From NCBI GenBank assembly GCA_905331475.1, contig CAJNYU010001127.1:644207-708206 (forward strand): a stretch of DNA of 64,000 nt, written 5' to 3'. This document shows, piece after piece, positions 11,919 through 26,048 of the stretch. Source of the stretch: Rotaria socialis (lineage: Eukaryota > Rotifera > Eurotatoria > Philodinida > Philodinidae). The notes below the pieces were generated by a model. It searched no databases, was not told the DNA's origin, and saw nothing but the letters and a program-made list of their open reading frames with translations. Position 1 is the stretch's first letter. The number at the start of each line of letters is the position of its first letter. The position numbers and the translations under genes are program-made.

Positions 11919-14900
11919 ATGACTGATCTATTGGAAAATATTACATTTATTTGTATGTGAATGACAGCCATTTAATATTGTCAGATTGCTGTTTATACAA
12001 GTAAAAAAAGAGAAACAGAACTGTCTTCAGCTTGGTGTTCGCTTCTTTCTGTATTTCGGGTTCTATCTTGTTTTCTTCCTTTTTTTAAAATAAACAAGTG
12101 ACAATGAATGATCTCGATAATACCATTCACATGCAAGCGATGATTTTTAAATCTCTATTAGAAATCTCCTTGAGATATCCGATAATAAGTAAACTGCGAG
12201 TTTCCGTGGATAACCGTAAATATACATTACCGGTCTTGTGGAATCAATAGGAGGAACCGTATGAGTTTGTACTATGATCTACATAGAATGTTCTATATCT
12301 TACAGCCGAAAGTACCGATTCAAAGTTCTACGGAAATCAACATTATTTAGCTCTACTAAGTGTGTAATATACAGTTGAAACTTGAGTACAGAACCTATAG
12401 ATGTATTCATATTAAAATAATTTCGTAGTTTATGCTTATGTTGAGAACACTTGAGAGTAGATATAAAGTGTAGAATATCATAAAACAAAGGAGTCCTTAA
12501 AAAATTTATTACACTCTTAAAAATGCTATATCCTTTCCCCTATAGTGACTAACGCTTGAGAACAAATGCAGATCATTTATTGGCAAACGCTTTGAAAAGT
12601 ATCAGTTTAAAATTGTTCACGTTACACGGTCGATATGCGATCGCCAAACGTGCTCTTTGTTGAACAAATGATCAATGCGAAAATAAGCGTTCGTGACAGT
12701 ATGTCATTTAACTTCGAGTGTCATAAGATTTGAGGGTATATAATATTACCATAAACGACCAATACGTGTTCGTGTATTTAATTTTTTTCAAAGAAACTAG
12801 CGTACTATTATATTTCGGGACATTTATCGATTGACTTAATCTTTGGCGATGGAGTAAATTCAAGTACGTCGCTTGAAATTGATTCTCATAATGTTGGCTC
12901 TTCGATTTAAAATTCTTTCCGGAAAACAAAAATGTCAATATAATCTCGCAGTTTTTTGACATGTGGAAAAGAGATGATAGTGTGAGATAGAATCGTTAGT
13001 GGTAGGTTTCTCTATGATGATTTTTAATCAATTTTCAAAAGTGACAAACAATGATTTCTTATAGAGTAAAAATACTTTTTCCCCAATCGAATTTCTTAAA
13101 AAAATTCTCTCAGAAAACGTCCATCCTTCAATTTATCCAAATTACAGGTTTGCATTCACTTTCATACAAATAACGGTCAATAATTTATATTGAACTTTAC
13201 AATGCCATGTGAAAATTTATTCACGTTGAAAATAAACATTGTCTCAGAACACAAAAAAAGGACGAAACTATTGCTTCATTCAGAAGGGCATTGATTTATA
13301 TCTTTTTTTTTCTTGAAAATTATAGCAGAAAGCAAATGTCAGTTGACCTATAAAATTCAGACTTTCACGCTCGATTAATGTCAATAATCGGAATTTTCAC
13401 TTTCTATTAACCATAGAACACATATATACTGATTTCAATTGAAAACCATTTCTAGATTGTTCTCCAACATAAAACCTCAATTAAATATTTTACACCTTTT
13501 TTCACTGGTTATAATTACATCCAATAGGTAAGCTGATGCTCGTTATTCATTCATTCATTTAAAATTTTGTTTTATTTTTTTATTTTACCACAGATCGTTT
13601 CTTTGTTTCTCTCTCGCGCTCAGTTTTCTGCCGAAAAAAAACCCTAGCTTTGATCTTTTTCAATTGAATAAGACCTTTTATTCGCATTGTTACTTATATA
13701 ATAGTTAGTTCGATATGGCATCATTAAAAATGAAGCTAATTTTGATCGATTACTTGAGTAGGCGTATCAACTTTTCGTAAATCACATATGTTTGCCAAGT
13801 TGATGATTAGTTACTTTTAATAGTGACCTCTGTTCGAATTGTATGTACATATGTCTGTTGGCAGAACAAGGACAAATGTGTGTTTGTTCTCATTAGAGAA
13901 AACGAAAATCAGAACTATGCAAGTATTTAAATAACGATCATGATTATTTTGTTTATCCCTCAAGATCGTTGTTATTCTTGAAGCGACGAGCGGTATGCAA
14001 AAGTGAGAGCAGAAAAAGAGAATAGTTTTATGTACAATAGTCTGTATTTCCATAATCGATGGACAAATAAATATATTTCTTTCAACGATTCATGTGTAGA
14101 GAGCGAGAGAATGATGACTAATATTAACCCATTTATTACTATGCAAATTGTAAATGGATTCAATTTCTTCTCTTCTCTTCTTCTCTTCTTTTCGTTGGCG
14201 CCGAAAAAAACAAAAGCGGTACGAAAATTATGACTCAGTCTACTTGTCGTTGGATGTCAGAGGATTTTAATATGAGTTTGCAATAGTTGCAGTTACATGA
14301 TGATATGTCATCGCGCATTTACAAATTCATTTTTCTTCGCTCACGCAATCAGTTTACTAATTTATGTTTTAATAGTAAAGAGAAATAAGCGCATGTCCAT
14401 TCTATTGAACGATCGATTTGTCTATAGGACAATTTCTATTTGTATGAGACTTCACCTTTTCTTTTCTTCTTTTTTTTAATTACTTATAATCAACTTCTCT
14501 GTCGTCATCATAATAGACAGGTCGACAAGCAATGATCATAAATCTTTTCTCCGCTCATAACAGGCATATCGAGAATTGATTTGCTAGTGACTGTCTGAAC
14601 AACACGTGCATGTATTTAGCACTTTCTATCATTCATCATTTGTAGAATGAACGAATAAGACGGGTCACCATTGTAGCGAGCCTATTCATTGTCTACTTCT
14701 GCTTTTTTTTCTATGACTTGTTTTGCGTCGATCATGAAAACAATAATTCATGGCTTTAGTCATAGGTAAAACCATTCTTCATATTACCATGAGTGATTCT
14801 TGGTGACATTGCATTTTCGATAAACGTAATTTAATGATTAGGGTCGTTTTTATCGTTATCAATTACCGCCTCGTTACATTTGAACGTTTTAATATATTGA

Positions 14901-15327
14901 TAGTTTCTATGATTTTTTTTATTCATTCACCTCTCGTCAATCAACAGACAAGGTTCTATGTCAGTTGCAAATTTTCTTTTCTGTTATATATACGTATGTA
15001 TGCATTTTAACCTGCTCTTGACTTAATATAACGGAAGTGGAACATTTTTTTTATGCCAGGTTTTTTTTCATTATTCTTTTAAAAGAAGAAGTTCGTTATA
15101 GGAAGCAAAAGGTTAAGGCTGTTCGTATTTTTTCTTCTCTATCGAGCCATTCAATAATCGTAGAAATATAGGTGAGCGAATATTTTTCGATATATTTAGT
15201 AGATAAAGAGAAAGTTATTTTTTCTTTTCGTATTTCAGATTAAATGATTATTAACGAGTCTATGCTATTTCCGATTGTGATATAAATAAAAAGAAGCTTC
15301 TACGGAATAATAATAATAATAATAATA
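11919..15327. other. Intergenic, no gene supported
   Basis: AT-rich. Short open frames on both strands lack domain similarity and splice support. A (TAA)n run lies at 15307-15329 directly before the next start codon. Confidence 0.5.
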
Positions 15328-18300
15328 ATGATGGAGTTTAACTTAAGAGAAGTATTTTCAATTTTGGATGAAAACCATGAGGGACAAATACAATTGCGTC
15401 GTTTTGTTGATGTTGCTAATAACTATTATTCAGATGCTGAAGTAAGTACATTCAAATTTCAAGTTTGAACAACTGTTCATACGAGTATAATCTTGAAGAA
15501 ATGCAAAACTAGTCATTTTCTCTTTTTTTCAAGCGAGGAAAAAAACATGTTTTACCATGAAGTCAGAATATAGATGTAAGAAAAAGGAAGCATAAAAAAT
15601 GACGGCTTTGTTAGAGTCAGGTGTGTATACCATAGGACGTCCCGATTTTTTCTCTCTATATATTAATCGAACGCAAAAGCTACGACCACTCTTCTGCTTT
15701 CCTTTTTTTTCTCTTATTTTCTGTCTCGTGTCTTTCCCCCATTGAATCAAATAGAATACTAATGCTGATAAACAAGTTCCTATTGATTCTATTTTAGCAA
15801 CTTGCTGGAATAACAAAAGCGCTAGATCCCAAGAATACCGGTTTCATTAATTTTGATCAATTTTGTCAAGGCATCGCTCAAATAAGTTCATTGCAAGGTG
15901 TATCTCTAAAAGATGTTGCATCCGATTTAACACGTCTCAGCCGAGAAAATTCATTGGTGGAAGACTCTGATCAACGTAGTCTGGTAAGCATAAACCATTA
16001 TTGAATCAATTCTATTGTTTAGAAAAGAAATAACAACGATAAGAATTTTATTTTTCCTAGAAAACAAATAATGGTTTCGATTTTTCTTTATCAAATTTTA
16101 TAATCGACGAGGTTATTTGCTAATGTTTCTTTATCGATGTTTTCTTAATTTTTGTTTTTTCTCTATACAAATATTTAATTTTTAGAATCAAGACGGTAGC
16201 ACGACAACATTTAACGAATACGACGTTGACAGCGAGGACACATCTCATCTTCACAATAGTAGCAAACCACACTCAAAAACCAATATTAAAAATAAAACAT
16301 CGATTCATATTCAAAGCAGCAGTCCAAATAGTCAATCGATCTCACCAAGATTGGATTCGGCTATGTAAGTTGTTTTCTTATTAATTGAAAAATAAAATAG
16401 CAAAGACATGATTCACCTGTCAAAGTCTTACGTTTCATCAAAATTTTGGTAAATAAAGACCTGCTTGCAACTCAAGTACCTTCGAGAACAAAAACAACAA
16501 TAATGTCTCATAGATTTTTCGATCAAATTACTCAATTCATGCAGAGAAAAAAACAACCGATCTTCAATAGAAAAAAATCAGCCAAAACCTGAGAAGAGCT
16601 TAGCATTTCGTATCTGTACAACTCGTGCTGATCGATTCACATAACGAAAACATTCGCCACAACGAATGTATCAATAAAATATCCATAAAAAAAACAGGCG
16701 TTATGACGCGAGACACATTTTACAATGTGTTTTCGATGTCAATCACGCATACTGGGCTTTTTATAATTTTTTTTCGTGTATTTATTGCACTTAATGCGAC
16801 AACAAAAATTAATGTGTTGTGCTGATTTTAGAGAAAAAAATCACCTCATCGTATTAAACTACAGAAATTTTCTAACAAACCAAGGCACATGCTTTGAATG
16901 TTTAAGAATAAAACTATTCGCGTTAAGACCGGACTATCCGCAAAGAAAAAAAATGTAAAATATCGCCGGCGCGATAAGCTCGAGGCTTCCCACAAACTTG
17001 ATGGTATTCATTGCTTGTTAATTAGGGTCGAAGTTAAACTCTTCCCTCGTAAATATATATTTTTTCCTTTCAGTTTCGGCGACGAAGAAGAGTTCAGCGG
17101 TGTAGCTGAACCTGATTCGAGTAATTATCTATCGGATTCAATTACCCGTCCACGTCCTACCACGCCTCAGCGTGTCTCGTACGTGTTTGTTTATTGTTAT
17201 GATTCAACTTTCTGTTTTTGTTCGATGTTTCTAGTGAAATATTGAAAAGAAATAATTATCTAAAACCCGTAACTCCGGCTGAAGAACTCGAACAACATCT
17301 ACAAGAAAGTGTTCGTAGAAATTCAGAGGAAAATTAAATCAATCCTAAGCACGCTTTTGATTTCATAGGTTGAGGAATTACAGAAAACTGTTGAAAATTT
17401 AACTGTACAAAAGCAAACAACAACTGATCGTTTATCTAGAATTCAAAGTGAAAATACAGATTTAAAAAAACGGTAAAATTTGAGATTGAAGATTAAATCA
17501 GTACCGTTTGCTTTAATAGACTTTTAGCGCTCGAAGACCGTTTTCAAGATATCGAAGGACATCAATCCCGAACAACACACAGTGACCAACAAAAATTCGT
17601 CGAATCTATTGTTAGTTTTAAAAACTGTGATTTAATTCTATGCAAACTTAATGTTTTCAGAATCAAATAGATCGAACTTTTCTACAAGAGAAGGAAATCC
17701 TACAATCAAGGTAAATAGTCAAAGAATTTTTTCACCTTAAAAAAGAAACTTATGTGGTTCATTCTTCTAGTGTCATGAGGTCTGTTTGCTGCTTTTTTTC
17801 TAACTACCTTAATTCTTTTCTCGTCGTCTTGTTTTTACGTTTAATCTCTCCGTGTCTTGCTTATAAATTAGAAATAGAAAATAAAATCAGTTTTCTTCAT
17901 TTAGAATTAGTGCAATTGAAGCTGAACTTAAAAATACACAAACAACAAACGGGCAAATGAAGAAAGATGTCACACAATTAAAACAGGTGATTTATATCTA
18001 TCGTCATGGTAACGATCGTAGAGAAAAGCAAATGTCCCTGAATCGCATCGAAATGTGAAGTCCTATGATTAGAGCCTTGTGGTGGGAATAGGCGGAGTTA
18101 TGAGACGAAAAGAATTCACTCTACATGACACCATAAATTACTAGCCTTTTTCTTTATAATAGCAACGGTAAACTTTATCTCGACGATCAGTTGAATTTCC
18201 ATCTTTGATAAAAAAATCGGTACGAACTATTCGTTCAGTTTGAGTTATTTGAAAGCGAATCAGAAACTATCGAAAGTTTCCGTATTCGAGTCCTCTTTGT

Positions 18301-19739
18301 ATGATTTTTTTTTCATAGTAGAATTTCCTTCCCTGTAAATCTTAATTGAAAATTGCTGAATATGTTTGTTTTTGCTCTTTTAGAAACTCGATGATGTCGA
18401 TGTTCAGCTGCGTGACAGTCAAGTTCGATGCGATGATTTATCTGAAGACAATGAAAAACTATTACAACAATTACGTCTTCAACGTAAACAACTCGAAGAA
18501 GAAAAATTGCGAAATGCACATGTAAGAAATGACGAACTTTTACGTTAATAGGAAAACAAAATCGAATTTCATTCTACAATGTTTCAGCTTGCCGAACAAC
18601 TCACATCTGAATCATCGAGAAAAATTTTCGCTCATACATTGAGTCGAACGGAGGATATTATTAAAACCTCTGAAATACGTATTCAAGAGCTCGATGCTCA
18701 AGTTCAAGCACTAAAATTAGTAGGTTATCAAAACATTATCAAACCCTCAAGAAAAAATTTTGTCATTTTTTTAGGAAAATGAAAAACTTCTAAGTGAAAA
18801 CGAAGAATTACGAGAACGTGCTGTTATAGAGTATGTAACTCGGACGATAGAATATTTAAAAATATCTCGTTTTTTTTTGTTTCTAGCGGTATTGATGAAG
18901 GTCGCCGATTGATGAACAGTCATAGTTCGTTATCCTATGCTGCTGAACTCGAAGTTCTATCGAAAGACGAGGTAAACAACGAATCTATCTTTGAGTAGAA
19001 GCTGAAAAAAAAGACGAAAAATAATTTCTGACGGATACTTATTGCTTAACAAAACTAGAACGCAGACTCTTTAATATGCATGATGTAAATATTTGCAGTT
19101 GATGAGCAAATTGAGAGATCAACTGATGGTGAATGATCGTCTACGTCAATATATCGAACGAATGCTAAGTGTAATCATCGAAAATAGTCCTCAATTACTT
19201 GAAGTGACGATGAATGCTGGTGCAAATATCGTTCCCATGAAACCACCAATCAATCATCGAATAGAACCATCGAATGAAATAAAAACTAGCTCTCTTACTC
19301 CCGAACCAGTAATCGAGGAACCGTTACCTGCACCGACTCCGAAGAAACAAACAAATGACAAGTATTGCCACGTGTAACTTGGAGTTCCTTCTAAATTTTC
19401 TAGCCTAATGCTTTATTTATTTTTTGTATATATCGGTCTCTTAACTAGAGCCGAAATCTTGTGCTAGCTTCTTTCTTCATTTCTCTACTATCTTCTCAAC
19501 ATTACTCCTAGTCTCACATGTTGTCTATTTAACACTTCTATTGCTTTTTATCTATTTGCACGTTTTATGTTCTGTGATATATATATATAGCCTTTTATAT
19601 TCGTCATTGAAATGATTTATAGTATAAATTTGATTTTCTATTTTAGCTCGTAAGCCTAAATCGACGATTGTATGAATATATCGATACATTATTACTGCAA
19701 ATATTAAACAATGATCCGACAATATTAGAAAAAAATTGA
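15328..19739 (+). CDS. RAB11FIP3/4: Class II Rab11-family interacting protein (FIP3/FIP4, Nuf-like)
   Basis: Many-exon gene; the clear exons are 15328-15441, 15798-15983, 16186-16364, 17074-17178, several small coiled-coil exons from 17235 to 18971, and two alternative last exons. The N-terminal pair of degenerate EF-hands (LDENHEGQI, then LDPKNTGFINFDQFCQGI) matches class II FIPs. A Ser-rich acidic linker follows, then about 300 residues of heptad-rich coiled coil. The end carries a Rab11-binding motif (LRQYIERML...SPQLLEV, or YIDTLLLQILNNDP). Known relatives are recycling-endosome adaptors that bind Rab11 and act in cytokinesis and membrane delivery. Tandem ATGs at 15328 and 15331 follow a (TAA)n run. 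The start and EF-hand exons are in phase (38 and 62 codons). Confidence 0.88.
19099..19377 (+). other. Alternative last exon A of the Rab11-FIP gene
   Basis: The acceptor is TTTGCAG|TTG. It begins in phase 0, matching the donor after GAC GAG at 18971. It encodes LMSKLRDQ, then DRLRQYIERMLSVIIENSP and a Pro-rich tail of about 50 residues ending in a TAA stop. The amphipathic helix matches the FIP Rab11-binding domain. Confidence 0.75.
19647..19739 (+). other. Alternative last exon B of the Rab11-FIP gene
   Basis: The acceptor is CTATTTTAG|CTC. Also phase 0, so it can join the same upstream donor at 18971 in place of exon A. It encodes 30 residues and a TGA stop, with RRLYEYIDTLLLQILNNDP followed by TILEKN. 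This carries the canonical YID motif of the FIP Rab11-binding helix. It has no Pro-rich tail. The pairing is inferred from phase and sequence likeness; no transcript evidence is available. Confidence 0.65.
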
Positions 19740-20449
19740 CAAATCGATATTTTATTCTGAATTAGATCTTTTCTCTCTATTTCTGTTGTACAGTTCTTTA
19801 TACGAGAATGCTTTCTTATTGTTGCTGATGTTCGAGCTTACGAATATTTAAACGTATGCTTACTAGTTGAACGGAAAAAAAACAGCATGTGTGTTATTCA
19901 TCGCTAACTACTAGTCACTCTTATGAATTTCAATCAACGAAAGAGTGATAGTGCTTGTTCTTGTGTTTTTTTATTTTGCATTATTTTATTTTAAAAAACA
20001 TTCCATTTCTCGATTCATGGATCAGTATTTTACATTTTGTTCTTAATCAAAAACAAAATAAGTCCATAGTTACTGTTGTTCTCATTGTATGTTGGTCTAA
20101 TTTTCTGCTTCTTCTTCTGTCTATATTATATTTGATTTTTTTATATTGATTTTTTCGCCGGTTCTTTACGTATCTATCTTGTAAAAAGTCACATAACTTC
20201 TTGTTATAAAAAAAGGAACATTTGAAAAATTTTTACTTTTTCGGGCATTTTATAGCAATGAAGATGGCAGAAGAATAAAGCCAAATAATACCTATTTGAT
20301 GACTGATTGGTTGAAACACATGCAGGCAAATGTCATGGTGAGAGAAATGAGGGTATTCTTTCTATATGAATCATTGCATAAAATCTTATAAAAATCTTTA
20401 TTCAATTAGTCACGAAAATTCTAAGATTTCAAATTTTCGTCACGATACA

Positions 20450-21631
20450 ATGAGTTTTTTGGGAAATATTAGTAAAAAAGCTGTCGAAAAAGCCTATAGT
20501 CTTGCGTCGAAAGTTGAAGGTGGTCGTGACTATTTTACTTCAGCTACTCATACAGTTAGTTCATTAGTTGCAGGCAAAAATCCACGGTAGAATAAATTTA
20601 GTACGACAGATCTGAAACACACTCCTACCTATTTTAGTGTTTATCTAAAGCCTGACAATGTAATTCAAATTATCTCTCGATCATCAGGTCGCACAATACA
20701 AATTGTAGTGTCACAAACAACTAATCAATTGATATGTGATGCTATTGGCGGTACCGGATCAGATTATCCAAATGCTCATTGGCTTGTTGTATGTACTAAA
20801 AATGGTCATTATTATTTTCATAATAATTATAATTATCTTGCTATACAAAACGGCAAAATCGTCATCATTCCTTCATCAATCAACGACAAATCTCCAGTCG
20901 AAGCTGAATTCCTAGTACAAGATGTTTTAGGTTCAGCTCAAGCTATTTATTTCGAATCGGTACACATGCCCGGATATTTTCTTGGTTTCAACGAGGATGG
21001 CGATCCATCGAATGCGCCGAAAATACAAAGAAAAGATCGCTCTTCGCAATTCGAGACTCATATCGTAAGTTAACAAAAATATTCTTCCTACCTGCTACTC
21101 ATTTCGGTTTCGGCGAAAATATGTAGACTTGTTTTTTCATTGTGTGGCCTTGTCGAAAAAAATTCCTTTTCAAATATGACTAAAAGAATGAAATCAAATT
21201 TCTTTCGAAGGATAAAACTATACTTTGCATGTTAGATACTACTGGAATGATGGGAATCGACAGAAAATTTCTTGATTAGAGTATTGTGTTTTTCATTTTT
21301 GATTGGCCCAGAGATAGGCAAACCTGTTTTGAGAATTCATGACTATTCGACAGTGAGCTGTTTTCTTGACCATCGTAATTGAACTATAAAGTTTGGTCTC
21401 GCACAACTCTAGTGATGACTAAGGGTAAGTTTTTCTATATCCGATTGTACATTGAAGTGAAAAGAATGAATGCTAAACTTGTTAATTTTCTTCTCAAAGA
21501 TTGCCTATGGACCCGGTGTTCAACCCGAAACAGATGATACTAGAGTCGAAACACCTGCCGAACCAGCACCTCCATCATATTGTGCAGCAGCTAGTGCATC
21601 AAGCAATCAATCTGACACTCAAACAAAATAA
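20450..21631 (+). CDS. Beta-trefoil-like protein of unknown function
   Basis: Three exons (20450-20586, 20638-21064, 21500-21631) join in phase to 231 residues. The N-terminal 45 residues form a short amphipathic segment (SKKAVEKAYSLASKVEGG). Exon 2 has repeated strand-turn patterns (SGRTIQIVVS, YYFHNNYNYLAIQNGKIVI, IYFESVHMPGYFLGF) that suggest a beta-trefoil, as in FGF/IL-1-like or lectin folds. The tail is Pro/Ser/Ala-rich. No signal peptide is evident, so the protein is probably cytosolic. An in-frame upstream ATG at 20366 would add 28 residues. The fold call is inference from pattern only. Confidence 0.6.
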
Positions 21632-21870
21632 AAATTTTCTTTCTTTTTGTTCTCTGCATGTAATTCTGATAGGAATATCGATCACTGGCGTCGTCTATCG
21701 TTTGATAGGTGTGTTCATTTTTTTATTGTTTTTCACCATTGGTTTTATTCTCTTAACCAATAATAAACGAGAAATGTTGCATAGCATATACGATGCATGA
21801 CCTCATCTGTTACTTATTCAAGGAAATGAAATAGTTTGTCAAATATATCTAAGATGCTATTTTTTACTTA

Positions 21871-24319
21871 ATGAAAATCAAGAAACGTCCCATAGTGATG
21901 AATAAGAAAACAAGTGGATGCGACAAACAACAACGAAAACGTTCATTAAAACATGTGAATTTTATCAAAAAATTTAAAAAACGTCGACATCTTTCCACTC
22001 ATATTATTTCATCATGGACGAAAAGAAAATCAAAACGAAGATCTTCATTAAATAATGTCATTACTAAAAAGAACAACAGTAATGGTAATAGTCGAACGTC
22101 TCGTGTAAGTTTTACTCACTTGAAGGTTATTTAGCACAGTTACGAAATTAACGATAGCCTTGCAAAATTTTAGTACGACGATTTTTCAAGACAATTTACT
22201 ATTAAACTAAATCGAATTCTCTCTCTCTCTATATATACGTATATACTATTTTTCCGAATCAGTCTATAATTATAAATAGAAAAAAGCACATCATGTCCTT
22301 CTTTAATGCAATCAAAAGATGCCATTATGTCCTTGATAAATAAAACTAGTCGAAGAAGGACAATGAAAATTTCCCACGAGGTATTCCTTCGATATAAAAA
22401 TAGCTTTTCGATAGAGGGGAAAATGCTTTTATTTTTGAGTATTTTGCTAATTGTCATAGGCGAGGAAATTATTCAATGCGTCATGCGAACTTGAAATGGC
22501 AGTATCTAATAAGGAAAATTTCACAATTGATTAATAGTTTGTGACAACGGACTAAGCCTATCATATGTACCGAATATTCTGAAACGAGTGCAAAATCTAG
22601 AATTATTACTATGAAAATACGTATCCCCTTATGAATATGCAGCTAATCGTAAATGTTGTTAATCTTTTTGTTTTTAGAGATCTTCATATCATCGTTATAT
22701 ATTTCCAAGTGAAATAAATTTACCAAATTGGGAACGAATCTCACCCAATATAGATAAAATTCTATCAGATGAACATACAAAATCAGGTGTTTACGCACAT
22801 GAAATTCATCTTATTCAACAGGAACTCGAAGCTCTGTTGTCCATGTCTCTTGTACGTGAAAATCTTCTTCAGTCAACCAACATCGATAATAGAAATTCAA
22901 GAATTCAACAACACCAACAAGCTGAATATATTTATTCGTCGAAAAACATTCCAAACAAACCGTTAATCAATCATCAACAACGAAATAATTCTCCACATGT
23001 GTTACACGATCGACAACTATCGATAACACCAATAGCCGATGCACGTATTGATACAATGTGGTCAGATATTGATTCATATTATCGTGAAATATCATCCAAT
23101 GATATATCATCAATAAAAACTTTGGTCTATTCGAACCAGAAATTAAAAGAAAAAATAGTCAAATGTAAAAATGATTATATAACTCATAAATTACCCAAAT
23201 CAAGTATAGCCGAACAGTTAAATAGAGAAACCTATCCAGACTTATTAAATACTAGTCAAATCAATCCCTTAATTACGCAGTATACAAATCAAACAATAAT
23301 AGAACGAGTTCAAACAAAATTATATGAGTATGCGTCATCTGTTCGCCAAACACCTAAATCACGTTCATCGAATGGCAGGTCATCATTGCGAAGTTCATCA
23401 CGTTTGCAAACAGATCATCGAAAAGGCCGTTTTCCTATACAAAATGTAAGTCTATCTCGCGGAGTAGATTTTGCGCAACTCAAATTATTCTCTCTGATAT
23501 TATGTCACGAGCGGTACATAGGCCGATTATTCTGACAGTTGGCTTAGTATTGTAATTGGAAAATGTGCTTTTTTCCTTCTCTTGCGTATACTTGCTGAAT
23601 TTTGAAGGAAGATAGAATAAAAGAATTTCTAATGTTTCTTTAATTATAGAATGACTTTCTTATAGAACTATCTAAAATGCGACATGACTTAACGGTTGCG
23701 CAGAGTATCAAGTCGACATCTGGCAGATACGAGTAGGAGCTATATCACCACTATTTGCTCTTTGAAAAGAAAAGAAATTCTGTAAATTATCGATTGCATC
23801 TTGTTCTTTTAGCTCAAAAGCGATTCAAATGACGTTCAATCGTCGATTATCAAAGGCAAAAATAACGTTAAAACTTTACCGAACAGTTCAACCTTATCGA
23901 AAAAACTTCAAAATCGTATTCAATTGGTTCACGATTATTTAACTGATCAGCATCCGTTGAGTATTGAAAATAAAAAACACAAATCTTCGAAAAGAATTAA
24001 AAATGGCCATTGCAAAGATATGTTTGAATCGAAACTTTCAACATTAGCATCATTGTTACAAGAATGTTCATCGTTAAGTTCATGTGCGCTTGAACGAGCA
24101 CATCTACAATCGAATAATGAAAAAACATGGGGAAAATTGAATGGAATTCAGCAGGATCTTGAATCGTTGATACAAAAAATCGAGATGACCGGTGATTACA
24201 ATAATAATATCAGTACAAAGAAAACATTACGAACTCTAGATCATTTACTGAAGAATTGGAAGAAATGTGAAGATGATTTCGATCATCAATTTGAACAGTT
24301 ATTTAGTAATTATGTTTAA
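21871..24319 (+). CDS. Unrecognised basic, partly coiled-coil protein
   Basis: Three exons (21871-22104, 22678-23445, 23813-24319) join in phase 0 to 502 residues. The first 78 residues are strongly basic, with several KKRR- and KRKSKRR-type clusters that look like nuclear localisation signals. The middle is Ser/Gln/Asn-rich with a helix-forming stretch (YAHEIHLIQQELEALLS). The C-terminal exon is mostly helical with a possible coiled coil around the TLASLLQECSSL block. I do not recognise a family. It starts 240 nt after the previous stop and on the same strand, so shared transcription is possible. The choice of ATG is the first in the open frame and is uncertain. Confidence 0.6.
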
Positions 24320-26048
24320 TAGGTGGTTAAATTTTTTTCGTTTTTGTTTCATCGTTCTATTTGTTTAATGTAAATAGGCAATTAGAGGAAAAAGACAAAT
24401 ATTATTTCAGCTTTTGATTTTCTAGTTGTATTTGGTTTTTAGGATTTTTTCTTCTTTCAATTTATGTTTTTGTCAATAATTCACACATTGGCCTGATGAA
24501 AAATATGTCCAATTGTTTCACAGTCTAGTATAACAATAATGCACATGTGTTCTCCTTTTTTTAATTTCAGATGATTATTTCGAACGATTATGACTCGATA
24601 TCAAAAACAAAAAATTGCATAATACATATTAGTCGCTTGTAAGTCGAGACTATACTACGTATTGTTTGCAATGAATACCCTGAAAAGCGTTCGGATCTTC
24701 AGTTTATTAGTCCCGAAAAAAGTGCATTTTCATGATATTCTATTATGATCTCTTTAAAAAAGTCATTCGAAACTTCGTGTGAACAGTTCATCGTAAAAGC
24801 TTTAGATCTTTTCGTTGTCGCTATCCGGAAATAAGAACATCAAATCCAAGATGATAGATAAATAACATGCTTCGACCATTGACGTGCATAACGAAAACTT
24901 ACGTAATGAGCTATTCTCTCACAACGGCCTATCTCCATGTAAAGTTTCAAGTTCAAATTTAAATAATCACTTTTCTTAATGTGCGATCGCACTATTGAAT
25001 TAAAACTCAGCAGCCGAACCCCTTTCAGGATATTCATCATTCACCATGTCCTATATCATAGACATAGTTTCAACTCAGTAGGACTTCTTGCGTTAGATTA
25101 TTACTTTGTATAGTTGGGTAAAATTTCCAAGAACTGATAGTTTATTCGAGACAAATTTTTTTTTTGCATAGCCAAAAACTATTCCGTAATCTGATTTTTA
25201 TTTCAAATAATAGACTCGATATATTAAACAAGGACAAAGAAGAATTCCCACGATTATAATTAACTCAGTTGCAACGCGAACATAAGAAAAAAGATTATTT
25301 TTATGAGTATTTTTGAAGAGAGGAAATTATGTCTAGAAAAAGTACTGTTTTCATTACTGTTTGATCGTCTACCGTGTGAATTGAATTTTCGAACTCTAAA
25401 CTTGAGCTTGATTGAACGATATATATGTCACATACATATTGTCTCAATTCTCCTTCGTTTTGCCCTCAAAATTTGAGTAAATGTCTTCGTCATTTGTTAT
25501 GTGCAAACTGCATTACATCATAGACAGATAGGAATTTTTGTCATTGAATTCAATGGTGTTTAATCAATCAGACCTATTTTCATTGCACTATCAAATCATG
25601 TCGTTTTTATCTTCATTGTTTCATTTACAGTCATTCTGTTCTCGTTAACTTTTATCATGTTGTTCAGACGACCTATTTTTCCGAAAAAAGAAAAGGCGAG
25701 GGAAAAAAGAGAACGATCATCTTTATTGACCCTCATCTCTCTCCCCTCATTCTTTTTTTTATACGCATTCACATATATATGTATGTATGTATGTATGTCG
25801 GTGTTGTAGCGACGAGAGTATGCACTCACGATTCTTCTACGCTTTTTTTCGCCTACAATATATATGAGTACGCATGAATCAGTAGACATTCGTTCTCTTC
25901 GCATTTTTTTGTACGCTTACAAACGAGTGAAGTTAGGGCATCGATTGTATGTGCGCGCGTTGATAGATCATTGCCTTGTATCAAAGTTTTTTTCTTCTTC
26001 TTCTTCTGTTTTTAGAATGATGATATTTTAAGAAAGAAAAGAAAAGTC
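24320..26048. other. Intergenic, no gene supported
   Basis: AT-rich with homopolymer and TATG-type short repeats (about 25776-25798). Pyrimidine-rich sequence precedes an AG at 26012-26014, which may be a 5'UTR splice or trans-splice acceptor for the next gene. Confidence 0.45.

Noticed and set aside
20258..20340. Possible third alternative 3' exon for the Rab11-FIP gene (NEDGRRIKPNN...)
   Set aside because: There is an acceptor and open frame, but no Rab11-binding likeness and the only matching donor (19366 area) is weak.
21501..21800. Open frame overlapping the last trefoil exon and ending in a hydrophobic segment
   Set aside because: It overlaps a better-supported exon in another frame; the hydrophobic part comes from T-rich 3' sequence. 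No splice evidence favours it.
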